Source: Malachius bipustulatus (Eukaryota > Arthropoda > Insecta > Coleoptera > Melyridae). Taken from it: 64,000 bases of DNA. Location of the stretch: NCBI GenBank assembly GCA_910589415.1, contig OU342632.1:40251637-40315636 (forward strand), read 5' to 3'. Below are positions 23,581 to 36,400 of this stretch, in pieces. A program made the position numbers and the translations under genes. The notes under the pieces were generated by a model, which made no database searches, was not told the DNA's origin, and was given only the letters and a program-made list of their open reading frames with translations. The stretch's first letter is position 1; the number at the start of each line of letters is the position of its first letter.

Positions 23581-25249
23581 ATTTCAGGTTTCGTGTCCTT
23601 GCTTTGTTCTTTTATTATTCTCACTTCTAATGTCAACTGTATTATTACATACCGTGTCTTAAAAGTCTTAACTCGAGTTATAGAGATTGGGATCGAATGA
23701 AATAAAATGAAAACAATCAGGACTTGATCATCAGAAAAAATGAACCATAAATCGGAATTGATGAGGAAACAAAAAACGGCATAAAAATCGATTTCAAATT
23801 TCTTGGATTATATACCAAGATGTAACTTATTGGTATAATGAAACACATTTTTTCTAATGCACCTCTCCTGTTTATCACATCATTTCTGAGGTGGTCATAA
23901 TATAAAGGATGACATCCTCATCATGCATGAATAGGTTGAAGTACGAGTATAAAATGTTGAACTTTATGCCTAATATAGCTAGGTAACAGAATATGTATAG
24001 ATGTCAAAATTCCCTTTAAAACTCAAAAAATACAAAGTATTTCCTAGGATATGCAAAAAAAAGTATGGTTGAGCACAAATTGAAAACAAAAATCAGTGAG
24101 ATAATTTTAAAGAAACAAACATGAATAAATTCTCTCTTTCTCTCTCTCGTTGCTTGCATGTGTTAATATGATATTTCATTAAAACGCCTGGCCTTTTTTA
24201 ATTAAATTAGCTTCGACCGTTTGCGGAGAGAAGTATATACCTATAGGCAGCAGGCATATACTTATTCACTCATACGACTATAAAGAGGAAAAGCACATAA
24301 GTTTAACTTTGCGCCTATACAAGAACTATCACAGTTCCATGCAGTTTTTAATTATTACAAATTGAAATACACAAGTTGTAAAGTACTATATACCTACTTC
24401 GGTAGAGAAACGGTCAAATGGAAAAACTAGTGCAGTTTTATGACCTAAACACAAAACAAATTTTTTATTTTAATCTTCATGCGTTCCTGGATATTTGACA
24501 TAAACAAACTCATGCACGAATTTCTTCAGGTATTACTGAGATAGCACTGTTTGTTTTTGAGATTAGAGAAAAATCGCAAAAAAAAACGGTTTAAATAATT
24601 TTATAACCAATAAAATGGCGTTATCAGTTTTTTTTTTTATTTGTCGTGTCATTTTCGAGCCATATGACATAAACTTGTGTTTTTTTAATGTAAATCATGA
24701 TTGGTTATGACATCATTAAATACAGGTCTTTTTTCTAAATACAATGATATAAAACTCCTCATGGTTTTTAATGAAAATAAAGAAGCTATGGCGGTTTTTA
24801 TACACTTTAAAAAAATAAGTTTATGTCAAAACTCGAACGAAAATGAAAGGACAAAAAATATATACCTAATGCCGTTTTCTTGTGTTATAAAATATTCTAA
24901 AACGTTTATTTCCTTTATCATTTTTCTCTAATCCCATGCAATAGGTAATAAGTGTGCTATGCTCTTTGAAGAAATAGCGAAATTTGGTTTATGTAAAATA
25001 TCTAGGAACCCATGAAGATTTTTATAAAAACAATTTAACCGTTCCTCTAATTGCATGCAGTAGTATACAAGATCCCTGTACTAAACATTATTGAAAGAGC
25101 TCACCCTATAGATAAAATTAGTCTTTTTTTAGAGTCTTTAAAATTTTAGATAAAATATTTGACCATATTATAACCACAAGCATGAAGAAAAATCTTCCAG
25201 GTCTATACGACCCTTATAATTAATGCCACTTCTTATTGACGTAGGGCAC
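23581..25249. other. Non-coding stretch, no gene seen
   Basis: AT-rich. A CTCTCTTTCTCTCTCTC microsatellite lies near 24132-24150. Nothing else is supportable. Confidence 0.4.
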
Positions 25250-26090
25250 AGGTAAATTGCACACCAGTAATCCTTTTACGACTTGGACATATTTAAGTCC
25301 CTGTAATCTCATAGGTAAATTCCACACCGAGATCCAATAGGTAAAGATACTCGTACGCTGATATCTTAAAGTGGTATAGTCGACCAACAAGAGATATAAC
25401 GAAATGATCTAATTGTTAACTAAACTGTTTTTTGCGCCGGCAAGAGTAATAGTTGAGAAATAAGGCCTGCAAAGTATGATCCTTACCCTAATACGTACCA
25501 TCGAACATAATAATGCGCTCGAACAGGAAGCCCGCTCTCCACGAGACCGCAATAGTAGCTACCGGTTCCGTCAGGTTTTTGGTCAAGGTAGGTTTTTTTT
25601 CATTTTACGAGAATTTGAAGGAAAAAAAACCTACCCTGACCAAAGACCTGACTTACTGCAGCAAATAAGTTTAAGGCAGTAAGTTACACTTTAAGGCCTT
25701 ATTTCTCAACTACTACTTGCCGGCGCAAAAATTCAATGGTAGGTACTAAAATTCAATTTTTCTAGAGACACAAGCTATCCGAAAGTAGAAGACAAATCGC
25801 CCTATACCCATGCCACTCAAGTAAATATTCACCAAATAAAACTACTATTTTATCAGAAACTTTTTATCTCCATTATTATGCATTATTGCATGCATTAGGA
25901 GACTTATTTAACTATTTACAAGAAAAAATCTACCTGTAGGTATCTTTATTCTGGTTCCTCTGTAACAGCATTAAATTATACTTCCTTGGTGTGGAAATTA
26001 CCTATAAGGATTAAAGACCTTTTAAAGGTTGGTGTGCAATTTACCTCTGGGATTAGAGAGCAGGTAGTCTTAGTGTGGAATTTACCAACT
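25250..26090. repeat. Large loose palindrome built from GGTAAATTSCACACC blocks
   Basis: On the left, GGTAAATTGCACACC (about 25251) and GGTAAATTCCACACC (about 25314). On the right, in mirror order, GGTGTGGAAATTACC (about 25988), GGTGTGCAATTTACC (about 26031) and a further GTGTGGAATTTACC (about 26074). The symmetrical order G, C | C, G suggests one element with inverted sub-terminal repeats that encloses the MITE at 25429-25731. Confidence 0.6.
25429..25731. mobile_element. Compact MITE with 38-bp inverted ends and an internal palindrome
   Basis: Left end TTTTGCGCCGGCAAGAGTA..TTGAGAAATAAGGCCT (25430-25468) is the mirror of the right end (about 25692-25730) with two or three mismatches. Inside, TTTTTGGTCAAGGTAGGTTTTTTTT pairs with a downstream complement to make a second stem. 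The open frame at 25476-25682 is produced by this symmetry and is not a gene. Confidence 0.8.
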
Positions 26091-29000
26091 CCGTTGACGT
26101 ATTGTGAGGTATTCTGATGTGTAATTGTTTCTACAAAACAAAGAACTATTTCCCTTCTCCCTTTAAATGGATATGTAACAACGCAGACACACTAAAGAAA
26201 ATCGGGGTTACTGGGAGCATTAATGAGAACAACTGATCACTTTTTACTATAATATAGGATGAAATATTCAGTTAAATTTATTTTTATAAAATCTTATAGT
26301 TTATGACGTGTTCATCGCCAGTAATTCCTGCGGATCCATTATTCAGAATTGTTGTCTTAGGTATATTTGTATTGATTTAGAGACGGCGTTGTGATTTTTT
26401 TACAGTTAATTATTCATAAATAAAATGTATAGGTACTCCATTCCTTGTAAATAATTTACTCCCATCAGTAAGCAACATTTTACTTACATAATAATATAAA
26501 AACTTTTGGGTAGAATTTAAAAATTAACAATTTTGTTCACCTCAGGAAATTTTATTTGAAATTACATATCTATAGGTACAGGGTGGATTCGCATAAGAAC
26601 GACACAGAGCAGGGGCGTGTTGGAGGAATCCATCAAAATAGGATGCTTTAACGCAGTTTATACACAAGTTGCACCCCTGAGAAGTTATGGGCCTTGAATT
26701 TAGAGTTCAAAATTTCGAAAAACATTCAATATCTCAGCTATTACTTGAACTTACAAAAACTTACAAATTTGGTACATGTTGTGCGAGCAGAGTATCAAGA
26801 GCGCATTCATCAACAGAAAGTATGAGTTAAATTGTGGGATTTTAAAGGGTTGATATAAGGGATGATGCACTCTTAAAATGTTACAGAATTTTTAACCCGC
26901 CTGGCCGATCTAAGAAATTATTACTTTATTTTGCGAGGAATTTGAGCCTCAAACTTTTATATTTTATTTTTCAAAAAACTGTCGTTTTCCAAAAAAATTC
27001 TTCCATTTATAACTAATACCAGCTTTAAGGAATTTTTAATAATAAAAAAAATTCTCCTATGAACCTGAAGCAAATCTCGTACACATATGCCAAAAGGTTG
27101 GGCTTTTTCTTCTAATTAGTTATATTACAAAACCATTTTTGGGGCATTTTTTTACATTTTATCCCCTATTACAGGACTTTTTTTAATGGATTCGGAATTT
27201 AGGCAGTTTTTAATCTTTAAGTGCAATCGCAAGTCACAATACCTTTGAAGCTCTGTGCACTCTACTATATCATTCAGAAAATAATTATCTGCATGAGATG
27301 CTCAAAAAGATACATGGAGAGAATATCAAATTAATAAGAAGTTTTCCGCTAAACAATTAAAATATTTCCAAGAGAAGTCCTGATGTAAACACCGTGCCCT
27401 GTTTACAAGTAGGCAGGTAGGTATATCCAAATATCGATATTATGATAATTATAATTAGACTGAAATCTAATATGGGAATGATTTGATATAGGAAGCTTTT
27501 TTGAGCAATTTGAGTTAATTTGAAGTGAGCAATGATAATAAATTAATGCAAACTTTAAAGCTGATGCTTAAAATAATTCATCAAAATAGATATACATGAA
27601 TCCAAATAATTGAAAGAAAAAGTGATCTAGGATTGATGTATATAGAAATGTGTTTTTTTTTAGAAAAAAGGGTTTTATGTTAAGAACTTATGTAAGTATT
27701 GTTGTATATGTAGGTATAGGAAAATTATCATCATGCAGCGATTTACTTTATTATTAACGTGAAAGAAAAAGTAATTGGGTAATATACAAAATATCAAATT
27801 GACACAAATATTAAACTAGATTAAACTTTTGTATATTTTTTGTATAATAGGTAAATGTATAGATAACATTAATTATCAATTATGACCTCTGTCACATCTT
27901 TTCATATAAAAATATATAAAAATAAACGCAATCACTTTATCTATCCTAGACTGAATCCAAACAAATTGTTTTCATTTATACCTCACCTATGCAGAACGTG
28001 ACCTAATTGGTATCCTAGCTATAGATTTATTAATACCAATACACTGTAGAGCGTTGCAGTCAAATATTAGTATTTTTCCTGCTTTTCTGAACAAAGTGAG
28101 TTATTATGAGGTAATTATTTATTCAAGACCCAAGTAGTAGTGTAATTTTCATTTTATAGTCAATATAATTTTTGTAACCTGTTGAATTTTGTTATGTACT
28201 CGCGCTCTAAATATCTACTCCTATAACATTGAAATATTGTATTAATCTCAAGAGTTTAATAATATCTTATTGATGCGAGGCTATAGGAACTTTGAAAGAT
28301 TTTTATTTTTCAACTTATCATTTCACGGTGAACATTAGGTACTCATAATTTTTAAAGGATTGGTATTAGAAAAGTTCTGATTAGGTATAGGTACTTAAAT
28401 TTACGTTTTATTACAACTCATCATAATATGCAGGAATGGCTATATAGGTATATTGTCAATTGTCATTTATTCAAGACAAAACGCTTTGTATACACATTAA
28501 TAAATAATATTCCTATATGATTCAATAAGCTGATGATGTACCTATAGTAAATAATTACTCTCTTATAGGAATACCTAAGTATATCAGATCGTTAATTTTT
28601 ATACAACATAAAATATAGGTAGGTGATTTCGTCTATTTTAAGTAGATACAAAATTTATTTATGTAGGTATTTTATACATAATAATAATCTTTGACACAAT
28701 ATGTGTTATCATGCATAATGATTCTTAAAGGAATTCATAAATAAAATTAAAATTGAAAGAAGACTGCAATTAAAAAAAATACGTACGTTATCATCGTTTT
28801 GTTGTCATTGCAGACTAAATTTTATTGCTCAACTATTATTTATTTTCAAAGAAGCTTATCATTGCATGCTATTGTCTGAAACAAAAACAATTTACCAGCA
28901 ATTTTGCAGATATATTGTAAGTAGGTACCTACCCATATCTAGGTAAAGTATATGCAACAACTATTACGTTTACATAATTATTAGCAGTTTCTGCGGAAGT

Positions 29001-30150
29001 AATATATAAATATTGGTCTATATCTTTCATATAAGTACCTAAATAGGTATAGAATTTAAAAATTGAATTAAGAAAATCTTTTTGGGAGTAACGGGAGCTT
29101 ATCACACAGCGGAACTATTATTATACATTGCACCAGAATAATTGCAATAATTATCAGTATAGACCACATAATTTCATATAAATAGGATGCAAATAAGTTT
29201 CTGCTTGAGCTATATTATACTCTTTCAAGATAAGCTTTTCTCACCAGTAGGTACCACGGTGTGTAAGATATTTTTCAGACTGACTTGACGGACTCATCAG
29301 GTACCCACACCTTTATTAACCGACAATGCGAACTTATTAGTCTGACGTAAATTCTTACCGAACTGTTGTTCTGATGGTCCATTACATCGAGGAAAATTTT
29401 GACTTCGTTTTGGTTGGCGGTTTTTTTTTTCTTAGGAGGTGCAATGAGATATTTATATGGAAATTATATATTTTTTTAAATATGCATACTTATATAAGTA
29501 GAATAGAGTAGGTATATTTGATTTTATCATTAACAGGTCATCAGCCTTAAGTGCAAGAATATCTCTTGAATATTTCTTTCTGACTTTATCCGACATAACC
29601 AGGAAGGTTTTTTTTTTAAATTTATTTATTTGATGGGAACCACAGGGATTTATAAAAAGTAATTTCGGAGCAGCGACAAGCAGAAAATTTTCCTCCGAAA
29701 ATGAGTTTTGGCTTGCCGCTTCTCTGAAATTGCTTTTTTTCGTCTTTTTACCTATATTTGATCCTCACAAAAGGGACAAATCGATTTCGCGAACTAGAAA
29801 ACGTTAAAATGTAAATCATCAAAATTTTTTAATCAAAATTGGTAAGGGTGTACCTGAAAAACAAAATATATGCAATTACATGAAATATTGTTTCATTAAT
29901 CCATGTCCCTCTCGAGGGAGAAATATACTGAAAGCAGGGTTAAATAATGTAAAATAAATTGTATAGAAACTATTATGAAACAACGGTAAACATTTTTGTT
30001 TCAGAAATAGTACTCGTCAACTCAACGGTAATAATCCTCTTGGAATGATTATTTATTTGTGAAAAATCACCCTCTAATATATTTATTTTAGTAAGTAATA
30101 CCTAGATCATCCCGGTGAAAAAAGCATTAACGATATCTTCCCGAGTCACC
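26091..30150. other. Non-coding stretch with one repeat fragment
   Basis: The segment about 26575-27200 begins with ACAGGGTGGATTCGCATAAGAACG and has the look of a dispersed repeat (phrases such as CTGAGAAGTTATGGGCC), but I find no second end. The rest is AT-rich, with TAGGTA words and no gene. Confidence 0.4.
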
Positions 30151-30480
30151 GGCAGACAATAACACGTCCTTCTCCATGCATGTGCAACCCCAATCACACC
30201 AACGTTATCGGTATAATTCGGTTGTCATGGTAATCAGGACGTACACACGGCCCCCATATGATTAGGGGCAGGTGGGGTGGCGTCATTGGTTACTCCCCGC
30301 TATCTGTCTCCCATCGGTTTCCCCTGTGTGGTGTTGTCGCCTTAATTATTCATCTATCAGGGGTTAGTTCTCCCGTGTGGATCGGATTGGGGATTGCGGG
30401 TGGGTGCAGAGCAGTGGCGGGGCAACTTGATGGATATAATTGCGGCTTGGACAGATTAGAGGGTTGTCTGAATGGATAGA
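30150..30480. promoter_or_regulatory. GC-richer island, candidate intronic cis-regulatory element
   Basis: A block of balanced composition in AT-rich intron-like DNA, with TTAATTATTCAT (homeodomain-type), GGGGTGGCG and similar words. The 73-codon frame starting at 30258 shows no domain. A role as enhancer of the zinc-finger gene is inference from composition and position only. Confidence 0.25.
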
Positions 30481-31880
30481 TTATTGTTATTATTGTTTTG
30501 AAATCTGATTGATTATAGTAGTAGTTTTTCTATTATTATATTAATTAGAAGATAATTTTACTTATTCTTGTATTGCAGTGATGTATTTTCGAATAATTTT
30601 CCGTAGATATAAGGGTTCCACGCACATGGTATGTTATAGGAATAGTGATCTACGAGTATAAGATTGAGCATTAGATATTCTATAAAGTTGAATGAATTTT
30701 ATAAAATGTCATTTTCTTATACAAATATACAAATACCTGTATAATAGAGGGTTGTATACTTCTCCGCGTTAGTTCGATCAGGAATATTAATTTTGTAGGA
30801 AAAATTTGATGTAGGTATATGTGAAATGTCAAGAAGAAAAATATTGTTTGATTTTAAGGATTTTTTTATAAATACTTCAATCCACTGTATTCCACGACTG
30901 ATTCTGTTTTTTATCTGTATCACCTATATTTGTGTTCTATATGCCACTATGACTATACTGCGCTACTATTATACTGGACAGCTACGTCATTCAAATCAAT
31001 CCTCTTACATTTTCTCGTAATAGAATTTTCCTGTCCGTAAACCACTCATCCGGAAGGAGGAAATAATTAACGAGGTTCATCTTATAGGTTTAATACCTTA
31101 TTTAACCTTCTTATGACGTCATGTGGTGAGTTCCCACAATATTTACTTCATGATTAATTTTTCTTAGAATTCTTCTATATTTTTTGATAGTTTCGGTTGT
31201 CGGAAATTATGAGTTTTATGTTTCTTCGCATCATTTTTTGGTATTGAGTTTCGATTTTAAAACTTAAAAATATGAAAATCCCTGTTATGGGATGCGCCAT
31301 TATATTTAATCTTTCTATGGATAGGTATTATCATACATATAAAAAATATACAAGAATTATGAGATAGATCAATTAGGTATAGATTTAAATTAATCTTGAG
31401 CTTAATAATTACTTATTATTTTTGTATAATTAAATCAGTGTTGTAATTCAGATTATTATGCGTATGATGGGAAGGTTTATAAGTACAATTACGCTATCTA
31501 AATAGCCAATCAAGCATAAAGTAATTTAATCTTGCACATCAGTTATAATTACTTTGAAAAACCTTAAGAATACTAATCAGATTGACGAGTCCATCCAACA
31601 ATGTAAGTTACCTGCTCTTTACGTATAATTATTAATGGACGTAGAAAAATTTTTCAAATCGACATAAACGTTGTTTAAAGATTTTTAAAGTGGGCAGCAG
31701 TATGACAGCTAAACATCAACATTTTTGATTGAAAAGAAATTCGTTTTCAAAATAATTAATTCTGTAACGGACCTGACTTGAGCCGAGATTTTCTTGTAAA
31801 ATGTTTAATATTTTATTTTTCATTTATCTAGACTTAAACTAGTCTGAATGCTTATAAACATGTTTTGCATTCAGCGACTA
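30481..31880. other. Non-coding stretch, no gene seen
   Basis: AT-rich, with short overlapping open frames on both strands at 30717-31020 that lack motifs. Confidence 0.4.
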
Positions 31881-31883
31881 AGT

Positions 31884-31925
31884 CATTGAGACTGCCTCAA
31901 TGTGGGTTCGAATCCCAGTCTCGCC
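31884..31925 (+). tRNA. tRNA-like 3' fragment (pseudo-tRNA or SINE head)
   Basis: The B-box/T-arm is intact: TGGG (31903-31906), loop TTCGAAT (31907-31913), CCCA (31914-31917), followed by GTCTCGCCA ending in a CCA-like 3' end. Just 5' is a perfect 7-bp hairpin CATTGAG/CTCAATG (31884-31902), but its loop does not fit an anticodon loop: there is no T at the place of U33. No matching 5' acceptor strand or clear A box is found, so a working tRNA is unlikely. Confidence 0.45.
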
Positions 31926-32039
31926 ATCATGGATGTTTTTGTGTTTCTATTTAACTAGGTACTTATATGAATTAAAAATTTGTGTGTGGTTTATTACAGG
32001 GTGAAAAAATAATATAAATTAATGCTTGTTCTAAAAAAC

Positions 32040-32200
32040 ATTGCCTTATGAACCAGAGGCGTATGCGTAGGGAAAGTTGGGGGGTCAACTTATTCTTCAA
32101 CCCCCGTTGCCTTCATCCGTGATTCGTTTCTCTGTGAACAAAATCTGGCAAAAAATGTGCCGTCATGAGAAAGAAATTTGTGCAAAAAATATCTTGAAAA
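32040..32200 (+). repeat. Dispersed repeat, copy A
   Basis: Shares the ordered words AACCAGAGGCGT, a GGGG..TCAA run, CATTGCCT-like, AAAATGTGCCG and TGTGCAAAA with the segment at 45450-45600. Both copies are diverged. Class unknown. Confidence 0.5.
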
Positions 32201-33661
32201 AAAAAACGAAGATGTTTAGTTAGTTCTTCAAATCAAAATTACCACAAATTAATTTTTCCAAGATGAGTTAGCGCACCATCATGCTTGACACCAAATAATA
32301 ATATTGATAATATTATATGATTCCTAGAATATAGAATAGATTTGGGGGACCCTGCTATTAACTTTAATAGTCAACTGCCATCCATCAATCATTCAATTAT
32401 CATTTATCTGATGATGATGAGATAAAATTAACGAATGTAATTTGTATACGCCACTGATTAAGACCAGGTATCAGTTTTCATTAATCGTCATAGTTCCAAG
32501 TCACTAAATCTTACCTCCTTCCAGTATACCTACGTACCTATAAATGCGGACGACGCAATTATTATGTGTGCGGGCCCGTTTCTATTGAACAATAATGACA
32601 GACGTATTTGGAAAGTAAGAACAACGCGCAGGTGAAAATCAGTCCAGATGAAAATCGATCGAGTCATGCAAAACTAAATGAGAATTCTCGACGGACGAGG
32701 ACTATAATAATAGCCTTCAGGATCAATTATTGCGTAGTGATGGAGGTGATTGGATTGGAGTTTCAAATTAAATTATATATCATATGAATTATGTCAATAT
32801 AGGCAACAGCGTCTTCAGGAAAGAAAATTGAATGATGGTCTCTGGACACTTCCAGTAGAAGGCTCTCAACGAAAAGGTCCGAGATGTGAATCTGGAAGAA
32901 CAATTTATTACTCACTCACCAATAGATGGTGCTCTATATTAACAGAACGAAGCAAATATTAAATCCTAAATAAATATAAGTAAATACATTGCATCCGAAA
33001 AGTAAAGTATCAATTCAATAAAATTGTTACAAGTAGCAGGTACCTAGTAATAGTTTCAGCAATTTATCACAAAATAAAATGGTGGAGCAATTTGTAACGG
33101 TTATCATAACGGTTACCATCACTAAATCAATAAGAGAATAGCAGCCTATTAGTATTCACCACATTGATAATAATTCCTATGAAATATTGTCTCGTGAAAA
33201 TCTCAAGGGAATGAAGTATGTTCAGAATTTCAATTAAACTTTTCTTCTTCCCCCCCTCCCCTCTCCCATAATACATGTTCTATTAGGAAACCATTGGCAT
33301 CCGTTTAGAGCTTTGATGTCTTCATAATTCATTTATAACTCGTCGGTGAACTAAATACCTACCATAAGGTGGGCTAAAGTATTATTGTCACACTAATTAA
33401 TTGATCAGTGGCGTTTCATGATTAAATCAATCTCACTCTAATGTTTTATACATTTGTTATTTATTTATTGTTTCATTAGAGAGTTCTTTTTTAAAGTCAC
33501 TGCACGAAAATTTGAATTTTGCGAATGATTTTTTTCAGAGTATCGTATATGAATTCATGATTTTTCTGCGAATAAATGATTTTATGTCAATTGAGAAATC
33601 GGAAAAGAATTCCGGAAAAGACATCGGCATCCTGACTAGCTTGTCTGTCAATGCTCGCATA
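32201..33661. other. Non-coding stretch, no supported gene
   Basis: Balanced-composition sequence near 32500-32960 includes a 70-codon frame (32750-32962) with no recognisable domain and no convincing splice context. A C-rich run lies near 33251-33268. Confidence 0.35.
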
Positions 33662-33828
33662 TACAGGTTGATCCACTTTTTTATTTTTTTGAAATCACTG
33701 ATAGAGCCAAAAACCACCACCCACCCTTAACTCCTTGCCAATTACCCCGACCCCCAATATTAAGGGGTTAGTTGAAATTTTTATTCAGGTTAGGGGTAGT
33801 TATAGAGATTAAAATGGATCACCCTGTA
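33662..33828. mobile_element. Short MITE with TACAGGKTGATCCA ends
   Basis: Left TACAGGTTGATCCACTTTT and right AAAATGGATCACCCTGTA are inverted copies about 165 bp apart. The interior contains C-rich and complementary G-rich segments (ACCCCGACCCCCAATATT against TTAGGGGTAG). No coding capacity. Confidence 0.65.
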
Positions 33829-36030
33829 GTATGTTTGTTCCTATTTGCCCCCTAGCTACCTAAAAATTTAAATTCTAAGATAAAATCATTAGAGGTGATT
33901 CCGGACTATTATTGGTCATGCTCTTTTTGGGGATTTGCTCTGAACGTTTTGTCTATAGCTGCTGCACTGCGACAGACATAATCAGCGGTGTCGTGGATAT
34001 GTCATCATGCTTCCGATTCTCACGTTCTCGGTAGCTGGATGTTTCTATGTCTCTATCATCTGGAACAATTCTGGTTTTTCGACTGGAGCTTTTTAAAGAT
34101 CTTCAAGTATAACTAATTCCATCCATGTATCTATAAAGAAGTAGGTACTATTCTCGTTATCGTATAACGTTAATCTTATGTTTTTAGTTTTTCATTTTAA
34201 TTGGATAATGTTTTCTTTTCGCTTTCGTTAGTAATACCTAGCAAATATTTTAATTTCATTTTTTTTGTGAATAATTTTAATTTTATATAACACATTAGCT
34301 TATTATCATAGATCTGTAATCAATTTGATGGAGAGTTTCTACGACGGCCGATGCCTCCACGGTCTAGCGGTCGGAATAGCGAACGGTCAGGCGAAAAGGC
34401 GGTTCATCTGAAAATTCAGAAAGCGTGCAGAAACAGCAGCGTGTTCCTCTCTGGCTCTGTTGCTGCAGCCTGTAGTAATAATAATTTCAGCGCTGCTGTT
34501 TATGTAATTATAAGAAATCTGCAATTTTTTCCACATTCGCTAGACATCTAGAGCGAGAGGATGCGCGGTACTCTGTCCGTGTCACAGAAATCATGAAAAA
34601 ATTCTTGGGTGCTGTTGCATGTTGCTATTATTGTTGTTGTTTCTGTCTCGATCACTGAGCAATCTCACTCTCGTTTGATTATAATTAATCGCAATAATTT
34701 TAATCTATACATGCAGACAGAGTGATTCCAATAATGAAAACTTATAACTACACACAGAACTAACGAGCGAATTTAAATGATTCTAATTTCTAGCGCATCG
34801 ATTTTACTTTCAAGGACTGGAAGTTGACGAATTTCTTAATTTAATTTTACCTTTTATCAACTCTTCAATAATTACCGTTTTTCTGAACGATTAAAGAGCC
34901 TTAAATGCATGTTTCCCTGATTATTTCCAGCTCATCAGGTTGGTTTTCTTTCTGCTCGACACATTCCTCTGGTGGTGGTGATATGTCAGGCTGACGTGCT
35001 GGAGATAACCAGTGAAACACGCATCGATGTCTCTATCTTCACCATACCACTTAAGGTCGTGTTGTTCAGAAAAGCGTTATTATTGTTCAATATATTCTAC
35101 TTCTGCATACGATTCAGCTTGCATGGGTTCAGGGGACCTCCAAAACCTCCCCTCGCCACTGAATTTGAAGTTTCTTTTTTGGGAGTTCTTCAGTTATCTC
35201 GTTTTCTTGCCTCTTCTGGGTTTCCATTTTGTCCCTCGAATATTGGAGGTAATAAATTTACTACCCCATAACCCCTTACGCTTCATACAACGAGGAGCTT
35301 CCACTCCCTCGACCATGGTCCCAGCAGCGCCCACGATATTTTGGGTTGAGGTTTTAATAGTGGTACCTACTTCATCCACGCGTCAGCCGCTAAGCGCATC
35401 AGCTCCCGCCTGATGTCACTACCCTTAGGTTCGATCTCAGGAGTCATTAGTACCTCAGACGGCATTCACGGAAGTGGTAGGTATACCACGTAGACCAGTC
35501 CCCATGATATTGGAATCGTCTTGGCTTAGAGCAGTTGCTAGTGAACATTGGGGACCAAAACGTCAAGTATACTTAGTAAAAACCTATTCTATTGGGAATG
35601 TGGAGTTCAGGGGAAGTGATTGGTTGAAACGCTCTGAAAAACTTATTGGACGATATTTGGACCAAAGTTTCTGATCTCTTGAAATAGTTTTATCTTTTCA
35701 TTTGACCATAAGACGTAATTACAGAGCAATAAGTATTGGATCGAACATGCAAGGGTTAATTTTGAGCTTTCAGCGGGTTGAAAAGTTTTCATATCGCAGG
35801 CCGAACCTTCGAATTTTGTTCAAATTTTCATCAAAAATTCGTTTTTTGGTTTCATTTTTCTGAAAAACTTTTCGAGTATAAAATTATCCCATAAGTAATT
35901 TTTATTTTCCTTTCAGTGAATTATTCGGTCTAATTAATGATTCAGATCATCTTGATTCGTCGATTTATTTAAAAGTTTCTAAAAGATTACACCGGGTGAT
36001 AAATTTCAACGTAATTACGGCCACAAAGAC
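33829..36030. other. Non-coding stretch with overlapping open frames of doubtful meaning
   Basis: Frames at 34972-35271, 35012-35413 (133 codons) and 35474-35674 overlap on the plus strand, with another on the minus strand at 35194-35379. None shows a domain, signal or splice context, and composition here is somewhat GC-richer. An old repeat or pseudogene fragment is possible. The segment at 34330-34690 is GC-richer and could be regulatory. Confidence 0.3.
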
Positions 36031-36400
36031 GCACGTAACAATCCACCCTCTCCCCTTATTCTATTCTACAACCCGCGGCTCTTGTATTTCATAGTTTACA
36101 GCTCATCATCGCGGTGTATCCAATCTAGATGATGAATTGGGGGAAGTTCCGAGAGATCGCCACCCATTCCGTACAATGGCCAGAGTTGGTACAGATTGTT
36201 AACATATTGACTGCTGACGTGTGTCAATAATTAGCTCTTCGAGGGGGCGCCACCATCATCAGATCCATGCGAAAGTAGCATATGATGAAAGTTATTATAT
36301 CAGCGCGTCGTAGAGCTGGGGGCTTTATTCTGGATTCAATAGGGATTGCGACCCTTCTATTGTTGGTTTAGGGGATGATACGGATTATGCAGAGTTCACC
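36030..36400. promoter_or_regulatory. GC-richer island, candidate intronic cis-regulatory element
   Basis: Balanced composition in an AT-rich setting, with words such as GTCAATAATTAGC, GAGGGGGCGCCACC and TAGATGATGAATTG. There is no open frame of interest. Function is inference only. Confidence 0.25.

Noticed and set aside
35012..35413. 133-codon plus-strand frame with overlapping frames on both strands
   Set aside because: No recognisable domain. Overlapping frames in a GC-richer patch are expected by chance.
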